A stretch of 64,000 bases of DNA from the NCBI GenBank assembly GCA_903813345.2, contig CAIIXF020000012.1, positions 1,965,318-2,029,317 of the forward strand. The letters are read 5' to 3'. The DNA is from Owenia fusiformis. Its lineage: Eukaryota > Annelida > Polychaeta > Sabellida > Oweniidae. The notes beneath the pieces were generated by a model. That model was given only the letters and a program-made list of their open reading frames with translations. It did no database searches and had not been told where the DNA came from. The translations under genes were made by a program, and so were the position numbers. Shown one piece after another: positions 1-12,300 of this stretch. Within the stretch, counting starts at the first letter, position 1, and every line of letters starts with the position of its first letter.

Positions 1-473
1 TTTTGTACATATGTTTATAGATACAAGACAAAATTGATTATAATTTTCAAAGCAAACCAGAGGCAAGCCAGTTACTTGATCATATAAATTGGTACCCTGG
101 AGTTTCAGGATTCTGTAATTTTTCTGATCCATAGCCAGCTCTTGCTAAGGGAGGCTCATATGAAAAAAATCTAGAGGGGGTCAAATTTGACAATTTTGTG
201 CAAAAATCACTTGAACAGTGCTTAGAATGGTGAAAAACTCATGATATTGACATTTTTGGCCAGGGCTTACCCGAACCTCCATCCCCTAGCTACAGACCTG
301 TCTGTAAGCTAAGACAATTTCTTTCCACCCTTCGGAAATTTAAAACTCAAAATATTGGCTCTATGTTCTTCCATGTTGCAGTCAGCTGAAATGATGGATA
401 TAACACAGCAAACATTACTTTGAGTGTTATTTGTGCTTTCCCATGCCTCACATTTTAAGCATCTTACACTTAC
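1..473 (-). other. SLC15A4-like intron 2 (partial)
   Basis: No further exon was recognised here. The sequence is AT-rich and non-coding on both strands and presumably belongs to the intron leading to exon 3 outside the window. Confidence 0.6.
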
Positions 474-654
474 CTAAAATGAATATGATGATACCAATGG
501 CGAGACATAAGCCAGGTATAAGGTAGCCATAAAAGAAGCTCCATTGTTGTTGTATGTATGAAATAACACCTAGCGAGGTAAATGCCCCGATGTTGATGCA
601 CCAGTAAAACCAGTTGAAGAATCGCCTTGTGGTTTCTGGACCCTCGTAACGTAC
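474..654 (-). CDS. SLC15A4: SLC15A4-like exon 2
   Basis: Exon of 181 bases between acceptor CTGCAG (660-655) and donor GTAAGT (473-468). It opens in phase 0 and ends in phase 1. It encodes the conserved RRFFNWFYW region and one transmembrane helix pair. Confidence 0.87.
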
Positions 655-1810
655 CTGCAGAAAAAAGAAGTAGTGATATTTCAAAGGTGAAGTTCATGTA
701 CATGTACTAAAATATTAAAAATGGGCCGGGAGGAATGAGAAATATACATGAATTAAAATATAGGTTGCAGCTTATTTATTTTTTACTGCACGTGTACATG
801 TATCACTTATTGTACAAAAATTGTACAAAATGAGAGAAACACAATTTGTTCATTTTTCCGGAATTATTTGTCAAAATGCACAGCTGTTACTGTATTCCTC
901 TCAAAGGAACAAAATATTTGTTGAATAATGAATTACATGTAATTCTGTTGTTGACAAAAAAAATGATGACAAATAATGTTACTAAATAATGTTTTGTATC
1001 TTGGGCATCAAAGAGTTAAATGAGAATCACAATGAATTTGCATTAAAAACTTTATGGTTTCTGCAAATACAAATTGCACATCATCATGTACTGCATCAAA
1101 TGACCTGTTTATGTAGAATCAATATCAATAGAGGATACAAGTACCTGATCAGCTCCAAATGGTGCGATATTGGCTTTAACAGCGGCATTTCCTAATCCTA
1201 TAAGGCACAGGGCAAGATATACACCCCACGCGCAGGGTTCATCTGACAGTGGTCGCCAATCCTGTGAAGTTTGTAATGTGGGGTCATCGTTGCACCAACC
1301 ACTGCTCCCACCAATTCTAGAGTTAATACTTATGGTGACTGCTGGATTTATTTCAGAAGTGGGTTTTAGTATATCTTTTTGTTTTGTGTAAGATGCATTG
1401 TAGCCGCACCAGCCTGGCACTATTACTGTTTGATCATTATTAACATTTGGATATGGGTATAGCCAGGGAAAGAAAACATATCCACCAGCGTATATTAAAA
1501 AAGCGATACATAATGTTTTGAATTTCCCTAATGTTGAGTCAGCTATCCATCCACCAAATATTGAAGTCATGTACGATATTCCAGTAAACATCGCCAGCGC
1601 ATTGACTGCATTGTAAGGCATCCATAAGTAAGGGTCCTTGTTTAGAAATAGCACAAGGTTACCAACTATGCCATAGAATGCAATTCTCTCAAATGTTTCA
1701 GTGAGTAAAATAGCCCCACATGCAAGTTTTGTTTTGGTTATTCTGGGTCTGTGTGGGCCAGAATTTTCGGAGTTTGGACCGTTGAGTAATGGTCTTCTTT
1801 CCCCATCCAT
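474..1810 (-). CDS. SLC15A4: SLC15A4-like proton-coupled peptide/histidine transporter (first two exons, partial)
   Basis: Joined exons 1145-1810 and 474-654 encode the N-terminal 282 residues of a POT/PTR-family (MFS) transporter; the remainder lies left of the window. Visible: an acidic dileucine signal ERRPLL at residues 4-9 (type [D/E]xxxL[L/I], lysosomal sorting), the POT signature ExxER at 38-42 followed by AFYG, a long Cys/Trp-containing lumenal loop around 115-190, and the conserved APFGADQ at the exon 1 end. Exon 2 opens with a conserved PETTRRFFNWFYW stretch. The closest family I know is SLC15A3/SLC15A4 (PHT), which moves histidine and di/tripeptides out of endolysosomes with protons. 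The start at 1810 is the first ATG and places the dileucine motif at the extreme N terminus as in the family. It is divergent from GLT1D1, as in human. A choice of SLC15A4 over SLC15A3 is inference. Confidence 0.88.
655..1144 (-). other. SLC15A4-like intron 1
   Basis: An intron of 490 bases bounded by GT (1144-1143) and AG (656-655) on the minus strand. Nothing else was recognised in it. Confidence 0.8.
1145..1810 (-). CDS. SLC15A4: SLC15A4-like exon 1
   Basis: Coding exon of 666 bases (222 codons, phase 0 end) from ATG at 1810 to GATCAG, followed by donor GTACTT at 1144-1139. It encodes the cytosolic N terminus with the dileucine signal and the first transmembrane segments. Confidence 0.88.
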
Positions 1811-3259
1811 TGTAACAATGTTATGTCTCCTGTATCCTTCAAATGTTCATAGTTGATCTTATCATAAACATATAACACTAAAACAACGTTTGTCCAAAGA
1901 AATCGAACTAAAACATCACATGATTGTTACTAAACTTTTGTTTTCAATTTTTATTGTTGACTTCCGGGTCACGTGGTGATTTCAGGTCAAGGTCGCTTTT
2001 TAGAAATTTAGAAAATTTTAGATTTTAGACAATATCAGTTGTTTCATGAATAAGGTATGTATCTCGCAATCAAATCTGTGATCAAACTTTAATGTAACAT
2101 TAAGACATTTATTTCAAATGAAGTTTATGAATTTGTGTGTTCGTCTTCAAGAGCACGCAGTGATCAAAGTGTAACCGGATGTTTGGATTTTTAAAAAACA
2201 GAAATGAAAATGAAAATTGAGGCTACCAATTTAGCAATTAGTAGACTACCATATTGTTCATTGATAAGATATGTATGTGCCACATTTTCCCATTGTTCCC
2301 TTCTTCTTGGGTATAATTCAAATGTCAAGTTTGCCACTTTCACGTACATGTACATTCAATAGACCATGGGCTTTCTAATTGAAACATGAATAGACCAACA
2401 TATGGTTGAGAAAATTCACCATATTCTTTGGCCACTGAATGTGATCATAGCATATAAATAAGACACTCTTTGTTGTTTTGAATTGCCTTTAAATTGCCCA
2501 GCCGTCTTTATTTTTATTGATGTAAACATAATAAACTAACCTTTATTGATCTTTACACACAGTCCTAGTTCATACATTCGTCTACTTCGCAGGATATTTA
2601 TTCACAAAAGAATTAAAATAAAACTTAAAGAAATATTTAACAACAAGCGGCCATCTTGACTAAATCGCTATAGCGGAAAAAAGGCCTGCTTTCAAAATTG
2701 AAAACGAGACAACGTCTATTTTAAATGAAAACATTCAACGTCTCATCAACAAGACAATCCGTTACGATTTCAATTCATGAAATATTAACAGAACGATTTT
2801 TAGAAAATTATTTATTGAACGACGGCTGAAGATTTTACAATAGTTCATGGTGTTCCAGATGGAATCACTTCTAGCTAAAAATTGGCTAGAGACTCGAGTA
2901 AGAGAAAATCACTTGATTCAGTGAATGTTGATGTTAACCATGTCCTGAAATGTTTCTTAGATGATTGGTTTATATCCTTGTTCTCACAAACTCTCTGGGC
3001 CTTCCTCTCTCAATGGCTGACCTACACATGTGTAAGATCAGTTCAACCTTTGAAAGAGGTAATCTGGGCCTTCGTTCTTTTTGCCCTTACCTACAGGTCT
3101 GTGTCTAAACTACCAATTTATGAAAACCTATTTTTCATCCTACATGTATGTATCTACAGGAAGTGTCAAATTTTACGTGTCTTTCAGACAATCATGCAGC
3201 ATTCCATGATTGGGAAAGTTGTGAATGGATGAGGACAACTGGAATATTAGATCCAAACC
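1811..3259. promoter_or_regulatory. Divergent promoter region between SLC15A4-like and GLT1D1
   Basis: The 1.45 kb between the two start codons must hold both promoters and 5' UTRs. I see no convincing TATA box for either gene and no CpG-rich block. The plus-strand 116-codon frame at 2882-3232 has no recognisable domain and ends before the GLT1D1 start, so I treat it as 5' UTR or spacer. The exact start sites cannot be read from the sequence. Confidence 0.55.
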
Positions 3260-3345
3260 ATGGCTGGTCCAGGGAGATGTCATATTCTTCTATTGTCCCC
3301 ATTGAAGAGAGAAAGTGGCAATTTCACCACAGCGGGAAGAATAAG
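3260..3345 (+). CDS. GLT1D1: GLT1D1 exon 1
   Basis: 86 bases from ATG to donor GTGACT. It encodes the first beta strand HILLLSPL and the SGNFTTAGRI helix cap that matches the glycine-rich N terminus of vertebrate GLT1D1. It ends in phase 2. Confidence 0.9.
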
Positions 3346-6300
3346 GTGACTTTTATTGTGCATCACTGCATACTAGCGTAATTGTGGTTGCCATAGCAAC
3401 CATACCCTCAGAAATATTACTTACTAGTATTTTTATCAGTTTGATATTTAAAGTTAAGTTAATGTCTAAATTCGAAAGTTTGCATTTTAATGAGTATAAA
3501 ATTCAGCTTTTTTTATTTAAGGTTCACATTTGTATTACATTTGTACATGCACATGAAGACATAAATATTTGTAGAAAATGACACTTTCTTTCAAAAAAAA
3601 TTGCAAATGAATATAAAAACCTTCACAATGTTTCATATAGGCTATAAAGTTGTGTATTAGCTTAGCTCACATCTGTATAGCTTTGAATGCTGTCAATTTA
3701 TAGGTCACATTTTGTCAATGATGAATGGGTCTGCCACATGAAAGATGCACGCGAGTTCCAGTCTGCTGCAGAGTTGGCCAATTACATTGAAGTTAACAAT
3801 ATTGCAGCTGTCTTAGGCCTTCATGCCTTACACTCAGGAAAGATACTCTGTGGTAAGGTATGCTATTCTTACTTACTAAGTCAAACCAGTGCCTCTTTTT
3901 TGATTTTTTGCGGTGAAGGATTTTTATATAGGGTGTCAAATAAATATGTTCTCCCCCCTCAATTTCCAAAGCATGAACATTTGTGCATAAAAGTGTTGAG
4001 CTAGTCATCTGAAACTTCTTTTGAATGTGCTAAAGAGCAATTTAGATTTCATGCAGACAAAAAAGTTCAGCAACATTATTATACATGTATCTGGATGTTA
4101 AAGCTAATGGGGAGAACATATTTATTTGACACCCTGCACAAGTTTTAGAAAATGTTATTTTTAGTGCAATATTCTGGGATTTTGTAATTTTTGGTGCAAA
4201 AATGTAGGATTATCGAATTCTCTAATTTAATTTTTTTAATTTTTAGAAATTACTTTGGCTCATAGTTTTAATCAACAAGTTCTTTGTTCAGTTCAAAAAA
4301 ACATCATATTGGTTCTTGACTGAGTACATGTCTTTTACCATTAAACCATCATTATATTCCAACATGAGTATAAATAGAGACATTGAATTACATGTACTTT
4401 AGGCCTACGTATAATGTGTTTGATTTGAAATAGTTATTTTTTAAAGTTTATGTTGTATTTATTTCATTATACTTTTCAACAAATAAGTTCAAGGCCTACG
4501 CTGAAGCATAATAATAACAATGAAATAGTTATCTAACATGTAAATGTGTTTGTTTGTTTTCTCAATTGTTTCCTTAGATAGTGTACATATCACTCACTAC
4601 CTAAGTAGGTCTACAGTAAACTAACCTTAAGTCAGATATGACATTGTGTGTCACACTGCCAAGTAGGTCTATGTCAAAATGTCTGAACTTTCATCCTGTA
4701 ATCTTTGTTTTATCTCTCAATGTCAAGACCATCCTTTCAACCACTAAATATCAACAACTTACAAACAAAAGGCACAAAATGTATGAGCAAAACTAAAAGA
4801 TATTCCACTCTTTCAAACTTAAAATTATAACAACAGTTAAGCGCACTTAGGGACTTACCATTTAGTATAAAAGGCCCGATCCTTGAATGCTGAAAGTTAG
4901 TTTATCAAGTATGAACCTATTGAAGCTTCGAGCTTTGTTGTTTAAATAGCTCTGTGGGTTCTTCATAAAATAATATGGATTGGTCTTGTAATGTAAAAAA
5001 GACAAGATTAACACAGAATTAATATACTCATAAAACTATACTTTATTCCAAGTAAAAGACTAAACATGTACAATTACACTCTTCAGTATAAAATAAAACT
5101 ATTCAAAGATAAAGAATGAAAATGAGATTAATAAGATGAAAAGAAATGATGTGTGATGTTCCCCCCGATCTAACTCTCTACTGAATGAATCCCAAAATTT
5201 CTCTTAAATACCCCCAAGTTATAGGAAATGAAAGGCAATCCCTTACCCTACAAAACCTATAAGAAACCCATTGAAAGATGGCAGCACAATACGGTGAATC
5301 AACATGAAAAATGCTATACAACCCCCACCCAAATAAAATGACAATTCTCCTGACATTGTACGTACTAAAAAAAACTGAAATACGCAAAATCTAAATAAAT
5401 GTATATGATATTTTAACAATGTCCCATATGAATGTTTACTAACACAGTGCCGCATACATAGTTCGTGTATAATCCATATCCATATCCAATATCCATATGA
5501 AATATCCACGCAGAGTTTGTGCAAATATCCTTGCTTCATACGTAGTTCCTGTTGATAAACGTCGTTATAATAAACCATAATAAGTTCCGATTTTATAATC
5601 CGCGTATCTAGTCCTGGATCCAATGCGATGCTATAATACGTGCATCTAGTCCACGATGTAATGTTTTCGAATCCAAAATATGCACCGTCTTAGTAGTCGA
5701 AATAATATCCATAATCCGTATATCACATGCACGTCCGCATCGTGTCCATTATCGAATATGTCTGTATCCTCGCTGAAAAATCCATAATTAAATATCCATT
5801 TCCTTGTAGCAGTGTTCATAATAAACGTTTTCGTTGGAGAAAAGAATTGTTCATAATAACAGGAGATCGTACATCTTCAGCTCCTTCATCAGTTGTCGAA
5901 ATCCTCTGTGGCTCCACTCCATCCGAAATCCGCGTCGTCTGCATCTCCATAAGACATAGGCATCGCCTTCACAGGTCATCTTCATCGCTTCTTCACGGTT
6001 AGGTAGTCGTCATCTACTTCATGTCGTCATAGGAAATCGCTTACTGGGATCCCAGGCAATTAATTTTTTAATTCTCAAAAAGTTCTCCAAAAGTGTCTTT
6101 AAGAAACATTTTTTATTAACATGTCTTTAACTTGCTTTTCTATGTGACATAAACAAGTCTTCTTCGTGTTCTAAACTCTTCATGAATTTAATTTTCTTCA
6201 AGACATCAATTTCTCTTCATTGACAAGTAACTAGTCTTTCTATCTCTTCAACATACAAACTTTTCACTTGACTTGTCTTTCATGACTGAGCGTTTTTCAA

Positions 6301-9300
6301 CTCTTCAACTCTTCTAGCAACTCTTCAACTTCAACTCTTCATGAAATTATTTACATTTTCTCTCTATTCTTCAAAATGATCTCTGATTGTTACTTGTGAA
6401 ACTTGTCTTTATCTTTAAAATGCACTGAGTGGTTAGTCTTTTAAAATAAAAGATGCAAATTGCTTACGAACAGTAAGAAAGAATATAAATATGGCTTAAC
6501 ATGTTTTCCATAATGAGCAGGACAAATTCCAAAAAGTAATAACACAATTATACATATCTAGCGATTTAACATTAACATCAATAATGCAACATGGGTTTCA
6601 GACTCTGCCAAGATTACTAAAACCTTTTCATCAGGTCGCCCCCTCTTGCTAGGACTTTGTTTCCGAAAGTAAATCAGTAACACCTCAGTGCACAATAGCA
6701 TTTTACTTTTGATTTTCCAAAGAATTCTATATTTTCATACTTAGCGCTATGTATTGCACAAATACAAACAAATTGCTATATTCAAATATAAATGACTAAT
6801 CTCTCATGTATTCATTTCACTAAACCTGATGATTGATGGCTGTCATAACAAAATCTCGTTGTAGGATCCACAGTTTGTACTTTCTTACAAAACTGAGAAA
6901 ACCACTTGCCTGGGCTTCAATTCAATTCTCTATTGAACCCTAAATTTGACAATTTATGATCGTCATCATAACATTATCCAGTTGCCGCTCAGGAAATAAC
7001 CATAATATTTCGAGCATGTACATGGCAAAATCTCATAACAAATAGTGTGGAATAAAACAATAAAATGCAAAATCAGAAACTTAAAGACAAGATATCCCAA
7101 AGATAACATTATCCCGTCCAGCAGGAATATGTTTCTTGATAGACTAAAATCATTATAATCTTATGATGCAATTTCCACAATACACAAACAGAAAAACATG
7201 CGATATACTTTTATGCTTTCGCATTCTCAAAAGATACAACTTGCTCACTGTAAGTAATATTTAAAATCATTAGTCATTTGATTCCTCTTAAGGTCATAGC
7301 AAAATTATTCTCCAACCCTGGTTCATGAGGCCGAGTTTAAAACAAAACTGCACTAATTCTACATAATACCGAGTAATTCCAACTAATGTTACTGTTAGTG
7401 CACGTGGGCTAACTGATACCTATGATTCAACTTAGATGCGATATCCAAGGATAAATACCAGTTATTCTACCCCACTGCTTTACATGTGGATCATTTGTTA
7501 CCTATGATTCAACTTAGATGCGATATCCAAGAATAAGTAACAACCACACAACCTCATTTAAAACAACATTGAACTCTTCTTCTAGCTAACTTATCAACTT
7601 AGATGCAATATCCAAGAACACATGACAAGAAGCCTAGTTCAAATCTCATAACTTAACAACAATGAATTCTCTTCGTCTAGTTAACTTATCAACTTAGATG
7701 CAATATCCAAGAACACATGACAAAAAGCCGACTTTACATCTCATCATTTAAGTACCATATTAAAATGCCAGGCCTTACTACACGAATGGAATATGAAATT
7801 CCATCATAATTTCGCATTACAAACTACCCCCTCCATTTTCATGGAATTTCATATCTCTTAATAAAATTAGATAAAACGATCCCTATGTGTATTTTCGACA
7901 AGCACACGTTTAATTACTGTAAAACATAAATTGCCTTCAGAAATCTCATTTTAAAAGTTACTTTTTCAATCTTCTCATTATCTTAAATGCTTACTTCTTA
8001 TTGTTCACTCTTAATTTTTTTACTTCTAATTACTTATTTCTAATTGTTTACTCTTTATTGCCCGGGTCACCACATATCACAAAAACGGATAATCACGGCA
8101 TTCACAAAAACTTGCAATTTTGTCAATTTTGATATTTGACTCTTTATGTTTAATTGATAAAAGAAAAATGTTCGAAAACTTATCCAATACTACAGAATGG
8201 TCCTGTTTTCATACTTAAAAGGCTGTACCTCCCCTTAACAATTTCTCTTACAAGTTATGTTTTCATCCACTAGCCATTAAAATATACCTATATGCAATTC
8301 CATTGAGAGTTTGAAATAAAAGATCTTTTAAGGTATGCGTTGATGATTTTTATTTACTTTTTTGTTGTTGTTTGTTTTTCTTTTAAATAATCATGAGGTA
8401 AACAACGTTGTCATCCATTTAACTAACTATTTCCTTTTTATATGTATATACATTATTTACATTTTCGACTAATTAATCAATTAGTCCCATCCGTATCTTG
8501 TAGGCGCTTTTCTATTTCTTGCATTTCGCCTCAATACACCATTTGATGGTTTCTTATCTTCACTTTGATTTTTAGTAGAAACCATGGTGTCGCTATTTGA
8601 GTCTTTTTCTTCTTGAAGACTGACATGTTTATCTATCCCATTTATTTCACTATCTTCGTCATTTTTGTAGGTTTCAACCTCATTTTCTGTTTGTTGCTCT
8701 TCTTCATTTAACTCTTCAGTTGAAGATTTCATTTCTTCAACAAATGACGTCTGAGTGTTTGCATCACTGAATTTAACACACTCGTCTATTCCCTTTTCAT
8801 GAATTTCCCAGGTTTTAAACTCGTCACCATGGTAACGTTTCAACTTATCATGATGTATAATTCTCGGTTTTGACCTTGCTGTCTGTTGTATTTTATACAC
8901 GACATCTGATATCTTTTTAACAACCATATAGGGTCCTGTCCAATGACACATCAGTTTGAAACTTTTTCCTTTTACTCTTGTTGGATTATACATCCATACG
9001 ACATCGTATTTCTTATACACAGTTGCAGATAAACGCACGTTATGCTGACGTTTTTGCCTAACGTGAGCTTTTTTCAAACAAACTCTTGCATGGTTGTACG
9101 AGTCACGGAAATTTTGTCTTAACATTTCTACATAATCAGTTTTTAACTCATTATCTTCTTCTACTCTTGGAGGATCAGTAACGACATCTAGTGGTAGTTC
9201 TAACTCTCTACCTAACATCATAGCAGCCGGTGATTCTCCGGTAGATTCATGGATTGAAGAACGGTAAGCCATACTAATCAACGGCAAATATTCGTCCCAT

Positions 9301-12300
9301 GTATCTTGATTCGAATCAATGTATTTAGAAAGCATTTCAATGAATGTTCTATTATGCCTCTCTATCATACCGTCACTTCTAGGGTGCCACGGAGTTGTTC
9401 GTGTCTTTTTAATGCCAAGAATTTCATATATGTCTTTCATGATATCAGATTCAAAATTTCTGCCTTGATCGCTATGAAGTTCGCGAGGTGTTCCAAATCT
9501 TGTTACAAATTCGTCCACAAACAATTTAGCAACAGTTGAAGCTTTTTGATCTTTCATTGCATAACATTCCTTCCATTTTGTGAAGTAGTCCCCTATGACT
9601 AGTACATATTTATTTTGATTTTTTGTTTCAACCAAAGGCCCTAGTATATCAAACGCGACTCTTTCTAGAGGTGCACCAACTACATATTGATGTAACGCCC
9701 CTTTTGGCTTGCGAACCGGATTATTGCGTTTTTGACAGGTTGTGCATCTTTTAATAAATCTATATACAGATTTTGACAAACATGGCCAGTAATATCTTTG
9801 TTTCACTCTATCTTTAGTTCTTTTGATAGCCATGTGGCCTGCCGTAATATTGTTATGCATGGCATTTAGGACTTTCTTTCTGTAACATTCAGGCAAAATA
9901 ATTTGCCACCAAGTTTTATCACTGTCACCAGCTGCATATTTGCGGCAAAGAATGCCATCAAAACATTTTATTGTATCCCATTGACCCCAATACGTTTTGA
10001 ATTCTTTGTCCATATGACTTATTTCTTCCCATTTCGGCCGTTCACGATCTGAAGTTTTCATATGGTATATGTCTTTAATCGTGTTGTCATTTTTTTGAGC
10101 TTCAATTATTTCTGAACGTGACCACCCTTCTTCTAATTCAACTTGCGGGCAATTAAGAGACATTGTATTTTTCACATCAACTTTGGTTACAGTTCTTAAT
10201 AAAGATGTCACTTTTGTAGTAGTTTCTTTATTTGACTTTTGTTCTTTTAAACCTTGACAATCTCTTTGTTCTTCTATCTTTGATTTTATGGAATCTAAGT
10301 CGTTACAACATCTTTTGCAGACTTTTCCACTATCTACAGTATCTGCCTCACCAGTGTTTAATTTGATGACGTCACTACTGTATATCACTGGAGCCGATTT
10401 TTCAATAAAACTCGTGCAATTTTCTTCTTCACTCGGTATTTCAGAATTTTCAGGCTCTCTGTATCTTGAAAGACCATCACAATTACTATGCAATCTACCA
10501 GGCCTATGTATCAATTTAAAGTCATAGCTTGACAATATTTCTATGTACCTTGCAACTTGCCCTGTTGGATTTCTGATGCTCATAAGCCACGTTAAAGCAC
10601 CATGATCTGATCTAACTGTGAATCGTTTCCCGTACAAATAATGTTTCCAATATTGTATGAAAAAGATAACAGCCAACATTTCACGATGAGTAACACTGTA
10701 ATTGCGTTCAGCTTTGCTCAACATTTTGTGACCATAACAAATGACTCGCTCAACATCACCTTGTTTTTGACTCAAAACTCCCCCTATATGAAAGTTCGAA
10801 GCATCGCAGTCCATTATGAACTCACAATCAGGCAACGGAAAAGCTAATATAGGAGCCTTGGTTAAAAGAGATTTCACCCTATCCATTGCTGTTTCACAAT
10901 TTTCATTCCACACAAATTTTGATTGTTTCTCAGTCAGTTTTATTATAGGTCGAACTATCAGCGAGAAATCTTTGATGAACTTTCTATAGTAAGAAGCTGT
11001 TCCAATGAACGCTCTTGCGTCGCGCACACACCTTGGTCTAGGATACTTCAATATTGCATCTACTTTGTCAGGGTCCATTGACACACCCTCTTCACCAATC
11101 ATGAAACCCAAAAATTTCACTGTTTTCTGGTACAAGAATGTCTTATCAGGTCTAATTTTCAAATTCGCCCCAATTAGTTTCTCAAAAATGGTCCCTAATC
11201 GTTCATTCATTTCCTCTAAACTAGACCCCCAGCAGACTATATCGTCGATGTAAAGAAGGCAAATTTCAGAAGATAGTCCCCTTAAAACATTTTCTATCAG
11301 TCTTTCCATAGTACTCCCAGCATTGCATAAGCCGAAGCTCATTACTTCGTACTCATAAAAACCACCCTCAGTTATGAATGCTGTTTTTGGTTTTGAAGAC
11401 TCTTCCATAGGGATTTGATGGTAAGAAGCGGCTCAATCCATGGAACAATAAAATTTGCTTTTTCCCATTTGATTTAACACAGTATCTATGCAGGGAATCG
11501 GGTAACAGTCTTTCACCGTGACAGAGTTTAATTTGCGGTAATCAATACACAACCTCCATTTATTTACTGAGCCCGCTTTTTTCACTAAAACGACAGGGCT
11601 AGCCCATGGGCTTTGGCTATGTTTGATTAACCCCTTTTCAAGCATTTTATCTATTTGTTTCTGAGCCTCTTGCTGCTTCCACATAGGAAAACGCCTTGGT
11701 TTTTGTTTGATAGGCCTAGCATTTTCTGTATCAATTTTATGTTCCACCTGATTAGTTCTACCCAGATCGTAATCATCTTTACAAAAAACTGATTGATATT
11801 TAATCAACAATTCTTTTACTGATTCGTGATCATTTTCACTCAAATTCTCTTGAGAACGTTGCCAAAGGTCTTGCAAATGTTCGGGCATTTTATTTGGGCG
11901 ATCTTTTTCATTTTTCTTCACATTATTTACATTATTTATGACTTCACCCTCAATGCTACTTGTATCCAATACGTCACTTATTGGCGATAAAACTGCGATT
12001 CTTGTATTTTCGTGCACAGTAACGCTCTTTTCCCCGGGGTTATACACTCTTACTGGAACTAATGGACTACTACTATCTACTAACACCCTAGCTACACACA
12101 CGTTTTGCTTGTTTAGAGAACCATTTTCTAAGGGCTCTACAACTTTTATTCCCCTATCACAACTTTCAGCTTGTTCTAAGATATGTCCTTGCAAAATAGC
12201 TTCATGCCCTGCTGGTATATACATTGTATCTTTTGAAATTACTGTTGCACAAATATCGTTGCAATCAGCATCTAAACATTTGACAGATGACTTGTGACTT

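Noticed and set aside
2882-3232. 116-codon plus-strand frame before GLT1D1
   Set aside because: No recognisable domain, no similarity to the GLT1D1 N terminus, and out of its frame; treated as 5' UTR or spacer.
3858-3863. Alternative exon 2 donor GTATGC at 3858
   Set aside because: It would end the exon in phase 0, which does not fit exon 3; GTAAGG at 3853 does.
5243-6002. Possible env-like or accessory frames in the element 1 3' region
   Set aside because: Frames overlap the LTR or lack signal peptide, membrane anchor and any domain.
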